Shown: positions 15,081 through 22,606 of the stretch, in pieces
Numbering within the stretch: position 1 is the stretch's first letter
Layout of the letters: each line of letters begins with the position of its first letter
Origin: Fervidifonticultor_A sp037443565
GTDB taxonomy: Bacteria; Sysuimicrobiota; Sysuimicrobiia; Sysuimicrobiales; Humicultoraceae
Assembly (NCBI GenBank): GCA_037443565.1
Contig: JBBIOB010000043.1
Location: 1 to 24,781 of the forward strand
Reading direction: 5' to 3'
Length of the DNA: 24,781 nt
The notes under the pieces: model-generated
What the model was told of the DNA's origin: nothing
Database searches by the model: none
What the model saw: only the letters and a program-made list of their open reading frames with translations
Position numbers and translations under genes: made by a program

Positions 15081-16157
15081 GTGGCCAACAACGTGGCGAA
15101 GACGACGAAACTGTTGACCGAGGCGGCGCCGGTGCATCTCGAGCAGATCACCAAGCGCTTCGGCTCCGTGGTGGCGGTTGACGACGTGACGCTCGAGATC
15201 CCGGCAGGCAGGCTCGTCACCCTGCTCGGCCCGTCCGGGTGCGGGAAGACGACGACCCTGCGGATCATCGCCGGCCTGGAGGTGCCGACCGGCGGCCGCG
15301 TCTTCATCGGGGACGAGAACGTCACGCCGCTGCCCGCGGCCAACCGCAGCGTGACGATGGTGTTCCAGGCCTACGCCCTGTTCCCTCATCTCACCGTGTT
15401 CGAGAACATCGCCTATGGCCTGCGCGTCCAGCGCCGCCCGGAGGACGAGGTCAGGCGCCGCGTCGGCGAGGTCCTGGACCTGGTCGGCCTGCCCGGCCTC
15501 GAGGCGCGCGCACCCGCCCAGCTCTCCGGCGGCCAGCAGCAGCGCGTGGCCCTGGCCCGCGCGCTCGTGATGCAGCCGAAGGTGCTGCTGTTCGACGAGC
15601 CCCTTTCCAACCTCGACGCCAAGCTCCGCAAGCGGGTCCGGGCCGACATTCGCCAGCTCCAGCAGGAGCTTGGGATCACAAGCGTCTACGTCACCCACGA
15701 CCAGGCCGAGGCGCTCGCGATCTCGGACACGGTCGTGGTCATGAACCACGGGCGCATCGAGCAGATCGGTACCCCCACCGACCTGTACCGCCGGCCGGCC
15801 TCGCGCTTCGTGGCCGACTTCATCGGCGAGGCCAACCTGCTGCCGGCCACGGTCGAGAACGGCGCGGTGCGGGTGGCGGGCTACCGGTTTGCCTACCAGC
15901 AGCCCGGCATGGCCTCAGGCGCGGCGACGCTGATGGCCAGACCCGAAGGGATTCGCCTCGAGCGGGACGGCGAAGGCCTGCCGGGGCGCGTGCGGACCGC
16001 CTTCTTCATGGGGACGTACGCGGACTACCTGATCGAGACCGAGGTCGGCGAGGTCAGCGTGTCCGACGCCCGGAGCGTCGACGCGATGCACCCGGTTGGG
16101 CAGAGTGTCCGGCTGCGGTTCGACCCGTCGGGACTCTACCTGCTGCCCCCAGAGTAG
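15081..16157 (+). CDS. ABC transporter ATP-binding protein, AfuC/FbpC/PotA-type (second copy)
   Basis: Cytoplasmic ATPase of 358 residues for the second AfuABC-type importer. GTG 15081 has GGGAG at 15067-15071 nine bases upstream. Motifs are complete: Walker A GPSGCGKTT (50-58), Q-loop VFQAYALF (94-101), signature LSGGQQQR (148-155), Walker B VLLFDEP (168-174), and H-loop H206 in YVTHDQAEA. A TOBE-type regulatory domain follows from about residue 250 (DFIGEANLLPATV onward). The first 17 residues, before VHLEQITKRF, are polar and not part of the fold. It ends the second importer operon. The next bases hold a decayed toxin-antitoxin locus two bases beyond the stop. Confidence 0.92.
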   Translation: MANNVAKTTKLLTEAAPVHLEQITKRFGSVVAVDDVTLEIPAGRLVTLLGPSGCGKTTTLRIIAGLEVPTGGRVFIGDENVTPLPAANRSVTMVFQAYALFPHLTVFENIAYGLRVQRRPEDEVRRRVGEVLDLVGLPGLEARAPAQLSGGQQQRVALARALVMQPKVLLFDEPLSNLDAKLRKRVRADIRQLQQELGITSVYVTHDQAEALAISDTVVVMNHGRIEQIGTPTDLYRRPASRFVADFIGEANLLPATVENGAVRVAGYRFAYQQPGMASGAATLMARPEGIRLERDGEGLPGRVRTAFFMGTYADYLIETEVGEVSVSDARSVDAMHPVGQSVRLRFDPSGLYLLPPE

Positions 16158-16159
16158 CC

Positions 16160-16318
16160 ATGCGGCTCGCAAGTGTCGCCGAGGTCAAGAACCGATTCTC
16201 CGCGTACCTTGCCAGGGCCAGGCGGATGAAGGAACCTATCATCGTCACCCATTAGGGCGAGCCCTACGCGCTCATCCAGCCGATCTCGGAGCGAGACCTT
16301 GAGGCTCTGGGGTGGCGG
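16160..16318 (+). pseudogene. Remnant of a Phd/YefM-type antitoxin gene with a nonsense codon
   Basis: The frame from ATG 16160 reads MRLASVAEVKNRFSAYLARA, the DNA-binding start of Phd/YefM antitoxins. It reaches PIIVTH and meets TAG at 16253-16255 (codon 32). The same frame continues GEPYALIQPISERDLEALGW, exactly the expected second strand and helix of this family, in which the stop position is normally a polar residue. Shortly afterwards homology ends at the edge of a toxin fragment. One base change explains the stop. Family antitoxins are about 80-95 residues and also repress their own promoter. The surviving 31 residues would lack the toxin-binding tail. Confidence 0.7.
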
Positions 16319-16426
16319 CAACTTCGGTGGTCGTGGTCGATGTGCCTTTCTCGGACCACTCAGAGGTGAAGCCTCGACCAGCAGCGGATCGACGCGGCTC
16401 TCCGGCGCACGCTCGGCCTCCAGTAG
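16312..16426 (+). pseudogene. Remnant of a MazF/PemK-type toxin gene with a large internal deletion
   Basis: In one frame, 16312-16383 reads ATSVVVVDVPFSDHSEVKPRPA, matching the start of MazF/PemK mRNA interferases (GDVVxVxxPFSDxSxxKxRPA). Immediately afterwards another frame reads DQQRIDAALRRTLGLQ and stops at 16424-16426, which fits the C-terminal helix of the same family. Around 70-80 central residues, including the catalytic core, are missing at a junction near 16378-16388. Together with the broken antitoxin just upstream, this is a dead toxin-antitoxin module. The two matches are short and rest on remembered family patterns. Confidence 0.55.
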
Positions 16427-16561
16427 AGGCCAGCGTCGAGCGCAGTCCGTCGTGCCACGGACGGCGCCCATCGTTGCCCTCACTGCCTGGCATCCAATGG
16501 TCCAGGGCCTCTCCGGCCCGCGTCGAATTACTGCGGGTGGACTCTCATTGAGGAGGTGCCG
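16427..16561 (+). other. Leader region of the hydroxypyruvate isomerase gene
   Basis: About 135 bases without a coding signal separate the dead toxin from the next gene. The only clear element is AGGAGG at 16551-16556, the ribosome site for ATG 16562. No convincing -35/-10 promoter pair or terminator could be read, though a promoter for the next operon is expected here. Confidence 0.4.
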
Positions 16562-17350
16562 ATGCCACGCTTCGCTGCCAACCTGACCTTCCTGTGGACC
16601 GACCGCCCCTTCATGGCCCGCTTCGATGCGGCGGCCCGTGCCGGGTTCCGAGCGGTAGAGTATATGTTCCCCTACGCTGAGGACATCGACGCGATCGCGG
16701 GTGAGCTGCAGCGGCTGGGACTGCGCCAGGTCCTCTTCAACCTCCCGGCCGGCGACTGGGCGGCGGGCGACCGCGGGATTGCGGTGGATCCTTCGCGGCG
16801 GGCTGAATTCCAGGATGGGGTGGGGCTCGCGATCGATGTGGCCCGCCGGCTGCAGTGCCCGCGGGTCAACTGCCTGGTCGGCAAGCAGCTCGAGCGTGTG
16901 CCGGTGGCCGAGCAGTGGGCGTGCCTGGTCGACAACCTGAAGCACGCCGCGGCGGCCTTCGAGCAGGTCGGGCTCGTCCTGTTGGTCGAGCCGATCAACA
17001 CGTTTACGATCCCCGGCTTCTTCATCCGGACCTCGGCCGAGGCGTTTCACCTTCAAGACGCCGTAGGCGCGGCCAACTTCAAGGTGCAGTACGACGTCTT
17101 CCACGCGCAGCGCATGGAGGGCAACCTGACGCACACGCTGCGCACTAACATCGGCCGGATCGGGCACATCCAGGTGGCCGACTCGCCGGACCGCAACCAG
17201 CCCGGCACCGGGGAGATCAACTTCCCCTACCTGTTTCGGGTGCTGGACCGGACCGACTACGAGGGCGAGGTGGGCCTCGAGTACCAACCCACGGGGGCCA
17301 CCGACGACTCGTTCGATTGGATCGAGGCCATGGGGTATACCCGCGGCTGA
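16562..17350 (+). CDS. hyi: Hydroxypyruvate isomerase (Hyi/OtnI-type)
   Basis: Cytoplasmic TIM-barrel isomerase of 262 residues, the normal family length. It interconverts hydroxypyruvate and tartronate semialdehyde; OtnI relatives act on 2-oxo-tetronates. AGGAGG at 16551-16556 selects ATG 16562 over GTG 16556. Conserved blocks are MPRFAANLTFLW, AVEYMFPY, LFNLPAGDWAAGDRGIA (58-74), VNCLVGK (102-108), EPINTFTIPGFF, KVQYDVFHAQRMEGNLT (174-190) and HIQVADSPDRNQPGTGEIN (202-220). Metal ligands by family alignment are E143, D178, Q204 and E240. The reductase for its product follows after 51 bases, making a compact C3-acid module. A 2-oxo-tetronate substrate is the main alternative, but no OtnK or OtnC partner is present. 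Confidence 0.9.
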   Translation: MPRFAANLTFLWTDRPFMARFDAAARAGFRAVEYMFPYAEDIDAIAGELQRLGLRQVLFNLPAGDWAAGDRGIAVDPSRRAEFQDGVGLAIDVARRLQCPRVNCLVGKQLERVPVAEQWACLVDNLKHAAAAFEQVGLVLLVEPINTFTIPGFFIRTSAEAFHLQDAVGAANFKVQYDVFHAQRMEGNLTHTLRTNIGRIGHIQVADSPDRNQPGTGEINFPYLFRVLDRTDYEGEVGLEYQPTGATDDSFDWIEAMGYTRG

Positions 17351-17401
17351 GCGCGGCGACGGCCATCACGGAGCGAGAACACGACACGAAGAGGTGACGC
17401 C

Positions 17402-18289
17402 ATGGCTGAACGGATCGGGTTCATCGGGCTCGGGATCATGGGCACGCCCATGTCCCAGAATCTGCTCAAGGCGGGGTATCCCGTTGTCGCGTATGACATC
17501 ATCGAGAGCGCGCTCGCGGAGGTGGTCGGCGCCGGGGCGGTCAGGGGCGCCTCGCCGAAGAGCGTCGCCGAGGTGAGCGACATCATCATCACCATGCTGC
17601 CCGACTCGCCGCAGGTGGACGAGGTGGTCTTCGGCGCGGGCGGCGTGCTCGAGGGCGTGCGATCCGGCCAGGTCTTCGTCGACATGAGTACCATCTCGCC
17701 CCTGACCAGCCGCAAGGTGTTCGAGGCGCTGCGGGCCAAGGGCGTGCCGGCCCTCGACGGGCCCGTCAGCGGCGGGCAGAAGGGCGCCATCGAGGCAACG
17801 CTCACCATCATGGTCGGCGGGCCGAAGGACGCCTTCGACCGCGTGCTGCCGGTCTTCCAGGTGATGGGCAGGAACATCACCCATATCGGCGAGGATCCGG
17901 GGTCCGGGCAGGTGGCCAAGGCGGCCAACCAGATCATCGTGGCCGTGAACATCATGGCCGTCGCCGAGGCGCTCACGATGGCGAAGCGCGCCGGGGTGGA
18001 TCCCGCCAAAGTCCGTCAGGCGCTGATGGGCGGGTTCGCACACAGCCGGATTCTCGAGCTGCACGGCCAGCGCATCCTCGATCATACCTTCGAGCCAGGG
18101 TTTCGGATCCGCCTGCATGTGAAGGACCTCGGCATCGCGCTGGCCACGGGCAAGGCGTACGGCGTCCCGCTGTTTGCGACGGCACTGATGCACGAGGTGC
18201 TGAACGCCCTCATCGCGCAAGGCCACGGCGACCTGGATCACTCGGCGATCGCCAAGTTCGTGGAGGGGAACGCCGGTCTGAAGGGATAG
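17402..18289 (+). CDS. glxR: 2-hydroxy-3-oxopropionate (tartronate semialdehyde) reductase, GarR/GlxR-type
   Basis: Cytoplasmic NAD(P)H-dependent reductase of 295 residues in the beta-hydroxyacid dehydrogenase family. It reduces tartronate semialdehyde to D-glycerate. ATG 17402 is preceded by GAAGAGGTGA. The N-terminal Rossmann motif is IGFIGLGIMGTPMSQNL (5-21). The substrate-binding signature is DGPVSGGQKGA (119-129), and the catalytic lysine is K173 in GQVAKAANQ, with downstream KDLGIALATG also conserved. Pairing with Hyi gives hydroxypyruvate to tartronate semialdehyde to glycerate. Neither glyoxylate carboligase nor glycerate kinase is visible, so the pathway must be completed elsewhere. 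A 3-hydroxyisobutyrate dehydrogenase role is possible but less likely given the neighbour. Confidence 0.9.
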   Translation: MAERIGFIGLGIMGTPMSQNLLKAGYPVVAYDIIESALAEVVGAGAVRGASPKSVAEVSDIIITMLPDSPQVDEVVFGAGGVLEGVRSGQVFVDMSTISPLTSRKVFEALRAKGVPALDGPVSGGQKGAIEATLTIMVGGPKDAFDRVLPVFQVMGRNITHIGEDPGSGQVAKAANQIIVAVNIMAVAEALTMAKRAGVDPAKVRQALMGGFAHSRILELHGQRILDHTFEPGFRIRLHVKDLGIALATGKAYGVPLFATALMHEVLNALIAQGHGDLDHSAIAKFVEGNAGLKG

Positions 18290-18290
18290 C

Positions 18291-19091
18291 GTGACAGGAC
18301 GCGAGGTCGAGGCCGCGTTCGTCATCACGGCGCCCGACGCCCTGATGCTCGCCGGAGATGTCGCGGCGCTGACCGCGGTCCCTGGATACGCGCTCATCGC
18401 CGGTCCGGCCCAGGGGATCCGCGATATCCACGTGGATACCGCCGACCGCGCCCTGGCCGCCCGCCTGGTGGCGGTGCGCGTCCGGACGATCGACGGGGTG
18501 GACTGGCTCACGCTCAAGGGCCCGCCGCGGCCGACGGCGTGGGGCGCCCAGGAGCGGGTGGAGTTCGAGGAACCGTGGTCCCCGGATGCGCTCCTCGACG
18601 TCGTCGGCCTGCTCCGGCAGGCCGACGTTCGCCTGCGCGCGGAGCCTCCGACCCGCCCCGGCCCCACGACGCCCGAATCGGTGCTCGGCACGCTCGGCCT
18701 GGTGCCTATTCAGCGCCGGGAGACGTACCGCCGTCCCCGCCGGGTCGTGCCCCTCGGCGACCCCCGGGGCGCGGCGCCGGCCGAGATGGACGTCGACGTG
18801 GTGACGTACTGGTTCCACCGCCGCGACGTGCGGCTCTGCGCCGTCGAGGTCGAGGTCAGGTGTCCGGACGGCCACGCCGCGTCCGCGGCCGTGACGCGCT
18901 ATCTGCTCGAACGCTATGAGCCTCTGATTCGCCCCTGGCCCTATGGGAAGCTCGCGACAGGCATGGTCATCGAGGACCTGCTTGCTCGGGGCGCCCTCGA
19001 TCAGGTGCTGGCCGACGACAGGATGCTGCGCGCATCGGGGTTCGACCTCATCGAAGCGCGGCTGGCCCGCCGCGTCGACGCTGCAGGATAG
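18291..19091 (+). CDS. Divergent CYTH-domain protein (possible triphosphate-tunnel enzyme)
   Basis: Protein of 266 residues, GTG start 18291 one base after the reductase stop, AAGGGA at 18281-18286. Tunnel-fold landmarks appear in order: REVEAAFVI at the N-terminus, DIHVDTADRAL, RVRTIDGVDWLTLKGP, QERVEFEEPW, QRRETYRRPRR, AEMDVDVVTYW and LCAVEVEVRC. CYTH enzymes bind triphosphates or polyphosphate, with alternating acidic and basic residues lining a beta barrel. The N-terminal ExExK signature is altered here to EVEAA, so the usual lysine is missing and catalysis cannot be assumed. The C-terminal part (YLLERYEPLIRPWPYGKLATG) is helical and unassigned. Its 3' end overlaps the convergent exonuclease gene by 44 bases. 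Substrate and role are unknown. Confidence 0.7.
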   Translation: MTGREVEAAFVITAPDALMLAGDVAALTAVPGYALIAGPAQGIRDIHVDTADRALAARLVAVRVRTIDGVDWLTLKGPPRPTAWGAQERVEFEEPWSPDALLDVVGLLRQADVRLRAEPPTRPGPTTPESVLGTLGLVPIQRRETYRRPRRVVPLGDPRGAAPAEMDVDVVTYWFHRRDVRLCAVEVEVRCPDGHAASAAVTRYLLERYEPLIRPWPYGKLATGMVIEDLLARGALDQVLADDRMLRASGFDLIEARLARRVDAAG

Positions 19092-20229
19092 CCCGCTCAG
19101 CCGGCGCTGTGCGCCGGACCAGGCGCGCCAGGCGAGCGCGGATCTGGTCTTCCAGGACGCCCGCCGTCGGATCCCCGCGCACGTGCAGCCATTCGACGAG
19201 GTCGAGCGCACCGCGCAGCGTGGCCGCGGCGCGATCCGGCCTGCGCAGCCGGTGCTCGCTCACCTTCGATGATTCGATCAACGCCCTGACCCGCCAGGAG
19301 CCCCTGCCGCCCACCTCATCCTCCCACATCGCGAGGAGTTCTCCCCAGCGTCCGGCGCGGCGGAGGATGCGGGCGATGCGCGTGGCGATCCGCCATCGCA
19401 CCGCCGGGTCGTCTTCGACGGCCAGCGCGCGGCGCAGCGACGCCAGCGCGCCGGCTGTGTCCTCGGCCTGCAGGCGTAGGACCCCGAGTCCTTCCCAGTC
19501 CACCGGCGGCGGCGGATCCTCACCGCCCTCGATCCAGCGCCTCGCGCATCGGCGAAGGTGTAGCAGGCACAGCACGTCGTGCTGATTGTGCGCGAACACC
19601 GGCTCCAGCGGCCCCACGTCGCCGGTGCGCAGGTACTCAAGGTACATGCCGGGGATCAGGGCCGAGTCCACGTCGTCGGCGCGCTCGATCCCCAGCGCGT
19701 GGCGCTCGATCGCCGTCAGCCGGTAGGTGCCAAGCGGCCGATACCACAGCCGCCTCGCAGTCGTGATCAGGTCGGTGTGGTCCGCCGGCGGAGCCAGCGG
19801 CATCCGGCTCATGATGAATCGGGCCTCCAGGATCGGCCAGTCGAAGCGCCGCCCGTTGAACGTCACCAGCGCGTCGGCCTCGACGAGCCGGTCGCGCACC
19901 GCTCCGAGCATCTCGGCTTCGCCGGAGAGCCGGCGCAGGAAGTACTGCTCCACGGTCACGGCATCACCGTCCGCCGTGGCCAGCCCGATCAGGAACGGGG
20001 TGGTCCCGGTCCCCCCGGCCAGCCCGGTCGTCTCGGTGTCGAGGTAGACCGCGCTCGCGTCAGCGGGATGGGGGACGTCGCGGCCGAATACCTCGCGGAC
20101 CGACCATACGCTCCTGCGCAGCTCATACGTCGGACCGCGGTCGGCCTCGGCGCGCAAGCGGGACCGTCCGCTCGCGACGACGCCGAGCATCGCCAGCCGA
20201 TCTTGCAGGGTGGGCGCCGGGCCGGTCAC
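19048..20229 (-). CDS. mrfB: MrfB/YprB-type DEDDh 3'-5' exonuclease
   Basis: Cytoplasmic nuclease of 393 residues, read from GTG at 20229, 14 bases beyond the helicase stop. ATG 20190 is a second option, and the longer in-frame extension overlaps the helicase and has no family features. The RNase H-like exonuclease core is intact: VYLDTETTGL (D64, E66), LVTFNGRRFDWPIL (D130) and AHNQHDVLCLLHL (H217, D218), giving the DEDDh set. The C-terminal 150 residues are helical, with a TPR-like stretch (LRLQAEDTAGALASLRRALA). In Bacillus, MrfA and MrfB act together in repair of mitomycin-type DNA damage independently of UvrABC. The conserved helicase-nuclease order supports the same role here. Its 3' end overlaps the CYTH gene. 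Confidence 0.83.
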   Translation of the reverse strand: MTGPAPTLQDRLAMLGVVASGRSRLRAEADRGPTYELRRSVWSVREVFGRDVPHPADASAVYLDTETTGLAGGTGTTPFLIGLATADGDAVTVEQYFLRRLSGEAEMLGAVRDRLVEADALVTFNGRRFDWPILEARFIMSRMPLAPPADHTDLITTARRLWYRPLGTYRLTAIERHALGIERADDVDSALIPGMYLEYLRTGDVGPLEPVFAHNQHDVLCLLHLRRCARRWIEGGEDPPPPVDWEGLGVLRLQAEDTAGALASLRRALAVEDDPAVRWRIATRIARILRRAGRWGELLAMWEDEVGGRGSWRVRALIESSKVSEHRLRRPDRAAATLRGALDLVEWLHVRGDPTAGVLEDQIRARLARLVRRTAPAERAILQRRRGGPAALR

Positions 20230-20243
20230 CGCCAGGGGCGTCC

Positions 20244-22508
20244 CTATCCCACGGCGCCCGGCACGAGCCGGGCCTCGAGGACCTCGAGGGCGTGGCGCTT
20301 TCCGGTGCTGCCGACCTCGAGCACCGGCCCGACGCAGGAGGGGCACCCGGCCTCGCACGGGCAGGCGGCGATCAGGTCGCGGGCGGCGGCCAGGACCTGC
20401 CCGTGCATCCGGTGGAGCCGCTCGGCGAACCCTACGCCGCCCGGAAAGGTGTCGTACAGGTAGACCGTTGGCCGGCCCGTGTGCGGTGAGTGCACCTCGT
20501 AGGCGCGGCCCAGGTCGCGCGGGTCGCACATCAGGAACAGCGCCGCGACGTGCGCCAGCGCGTGCGAGAGGCCGACGAGCAGCCCTTGGACCTCCTCGCG
20601 CGGGACCGACAGGTCGGGCAGCGCCAGCCAGTAGGCCGTCGTGTGCAGTGTGGATTCCGGCAGGTGGATCGGTCCCCAGCCGACGTTCTCGTGCCGAGCC
20701 AGGGTGAGCTTCTTGAAGATCGTCGGGCGGTAGGTGACCACGACCTCGCCGTGGGCCGGCGGCGGTGAGGCGCGGCCCTGCGCGAACTCAGCCAGCACGC
20801 GGATGTCCACGGCGATCTGCGCGGTGGTGTAGTAGTCGACGTCGACCCGGTGCACGTACGCCTTGCGCTCCTCCCACTCGAGCCGGTCGACGTGGTACTG
20901 CTGCCCCAGGTGGATGTAGATCGCGTCCTCGTGGACCAGACCCGGCGCGCTTGCCAGGTCGATCTCGCCGACCACACGCGGCGAGGGTTCGGTCGTGTCG
21001 ATGATGACGACGTTCTCGGTCGAAGCGCTGCGTAGCGACACGTCCTGCGCCGGATAGGCGTCGGCCACGTAGTGCCACCGGCCGTCGTCATGATGGACGA
21101 TCCGCTGCCCCGCCAGGTAGTCCAGGATCTCGGGTAGCGTGTTGGGTCCGAACCGCTCGCCGTCATCGATCGGCAGCTCGAACGCCGCGCAGCGCACGTG
21201 GCTGGTGAGCACGTAGAGGTTGTCGGGGTTGATCAGACCGGCTTCGGGCGCCTGCCCGAAGAAGTACTCGGGATGCCGGACGATGTACTGATCGAGGGGA
21301 TCGCTGGTGGCCACCAGGATCGCGGCGGCCAGCTCCTGGGTGCGGCCCGCGCGGCCGGCCTGCTGCCAGGTGGACGCGATCGTGCCCGGGTAGCCCACCA
21401 GGATCGCGGCCTGCAGCCGGCCGATGTCGATGCCCAACTCGAGGGCGTTCGTGGCCGCGACCGCCAGAATCTCCCCGCTGCGCAGGCCGTCCTCGATCGC
21501 CCGGCGCTCGGACGGCAGGTACCCCGCGCGGTAGCCGGCGATGCGGTCCGGCGGCAGGTGGTGCGTGACAGCGAGGTTCTTGAAGCCGGTCGTCAGGAGT
21601 TCCGCCGCGCGGCGGCTGCGCGCGAACGCGATCAGCGGGACGCGGTTGCGGATGAACTCGCTGGCCAGCCGCTCGGCCTCGCCGAGCGCGTCGCGCCGGA
21701 TGCCCAGCTCGCGGTTGATCACCGGCGCGTTGTAGAAGGCGAGCACCTTGGGGCCCGACGGCGCGCCGTTGTCGTCGATCAGCGCGACCTCGTCCTCGAG
21801 GAGCCGCTCGGCGAGTTCCTTGGGGTTGCCGATGGTCGCCGACGCGCAGATCACCTGCGGCGTGCTGCCGTAGAACCGGCAGATCCGCCGCAGCCGCCGC
21901 AGCACATTGGCCAGGTGGCTGCCGAACAGCCCGCGGTAGGTGTGCAGCTCGTCGATGACGATGTAGCGCAGGTTCTCGAACAGCCGCAGCCACTTGGTGT
22001 GGTGGGGCAGGATCGCCGCGTGGAGCATGTCGGGATTGGTGACCACGACGTGCCCCGCGGTGCGGATTGCGCGCCGGGCGTCGCCCGGCGTATCGCCATC
22101 ATAGGTGTAGGCCTTGATGTCCGCATCCAGCACGCGTGCCAGCCCGAGCAGCTCGTCCACCTGGTCCATCGAGAGCGCCTTGGTGGGGAACAGGTAGAGG
22201 GCCCGGCTCGCGGGCTGCGCGAGCAGGGTGTTGAGGACCGGCAGGTTGTAGCACAGCGTCTTGCCCGACGCGGTGGGCGTGACGACCACGAGGTGGCGTC
22301 CCGACCGCGCGACCTCGAACGCCTCGGCTTGGTGGCTGTAGAGGGAGGTGATCCCCTGGCGCCCCAGCGCCGCGGCCAGGCGTGGGTCGACGCCGCCGGG
22401 CATCGGCGCGAACTTCCCGGGGCGTGGTGGGAGCACGTGCCAGGCCGTGAACTGGCTGGCAGACGCCGGATCGCTGCGGAGGTGGGTCAGGATCTGCTCG
22501 AGGGTCAT
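20244..22508 (-). CDS. mrfA: MrfA/YprA-type DEAD/DEAH-box DNA helicase with C-terminal zinc-binding (DUF1998) domain
   Basis: Cytoplasmic superfamily 2 helicase of 754 residues, start ATG 22508. Motif I is VVTPTASGKT (75-84), motif II IDELHTY (185-191), motif III CASATIGNP (221-229), and motif VI WQQAGRAGRT (381-390). TNALELGIDIG (353-363) marks motif V. The C-terminal DUF1998-like region carries four cysteines in CPCEAGCPSC (C716, C718, C722, C725), the metal site required in MrfA. B. subtilis MrfA unwinds DNA in repair of mitomycin C adducts or crosslinks, with MrfB as its nuclease partner. Length and domain order are normal. The upstream ribosome site is weak. The next gene upstream on this strand is broken, so a promoter may lie around 22510-22600. 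Confidence 0.92.
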   Translation of the reverse strand: MTLEQILTHLRSDPASASQFTAWHVLPPRPGKFAPMPGGVDPRLAAALGRQGITSLYSHQAEAFEVARSGRHLVVVTPTASGKTLCYNLPVLNTLLAQPASRALYLFPTKALSMDQVDELLGLARVLDADIKAYTYDGDTPGDARRAIRTAGHVVVTNPDMLHAAILPHHTKWLRLFENLRYIVIDELHTYRGLFGSHLANVLRRLRRICRFYGSTPQVICASATIGNPKELAERLLEDEVALIDDNGAPSGPKVLAFYNAPVINRELGIRRDALGEAERLASEFIRNRVPLIAFARSRRAAELLTTGFKNLAVTHHLPPDRIAGYRAGYLPSERRAIEDGLRSGEILAVAATNALELGIDIGRLQAAILVGYPGTIASTWQQAGRAGRTQELAAAILVATSDPLDQYIVRHPEYFFGQAPEAGLINPDNLYVLTSHVRCAAFELPIDDGERFGPNTLPEILDYLAGQRIVHHDDGRWHYVADAYPAQDVSLRSASTENVVIIDTTEPSPRVVGEIDLASAPGLVHEDAIYIHLGQQYHVDRLEWEERKAYVHRVDVDYYTTAQIAVDIRVLAEFAQGRASPPPAHGEVVVTYRPTIFKKLTLARHENVGWGPIHLPESTLHTTAYWLALPDLSVPREEVQGLLVGLSHALAHVAALFLMCDPRDLGRAYEVHSPHTGRPTVYLYDTFPGGVGFAERLHRMHGQVLAAARDLIAACPCEAGCPSCVGPVLEVGSTGKRHALEVLEARLVPGAVG

Positions 22509-22579
22509 ATGTCGTCCCGCGTCTCAGATGCGAACACAGGTTCGACACCAAGGGCGGCAGCTTCCTGCTGGGGATCGTT

Positions 22580-22604
22580 GCCGGGCCTACACGTTGGGCC
22601 CGGC
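22580..22604. terminator. Hairpin between the helicase gene and the frameshifted minus-strand gene
   Basis: GCCGGGCC at 22580-22587 pairs with GGCCCGGC at 22597-22604, and two more pairs (one G-T) tighten the 9-base loop. Read on the minus strand it begins just beyond the TAG at 22607 of the broken gene. This placement suits a terminator, although no T-run follows. The rest of 22509-22606 shows nothing recognisable. Confidence 0.35.
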
Positions 22605-22606
22605 GG

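Noticed and set aside
16253..16255. TAG in the antitoxin as a recoded amino acid codon
   Set aside because: Other genes here use TAG as a normal stop (for example at 1502, 3266, 7037 and 16155), and the toxin beside it is also destroyed, so a nonsense mutation is simpler.
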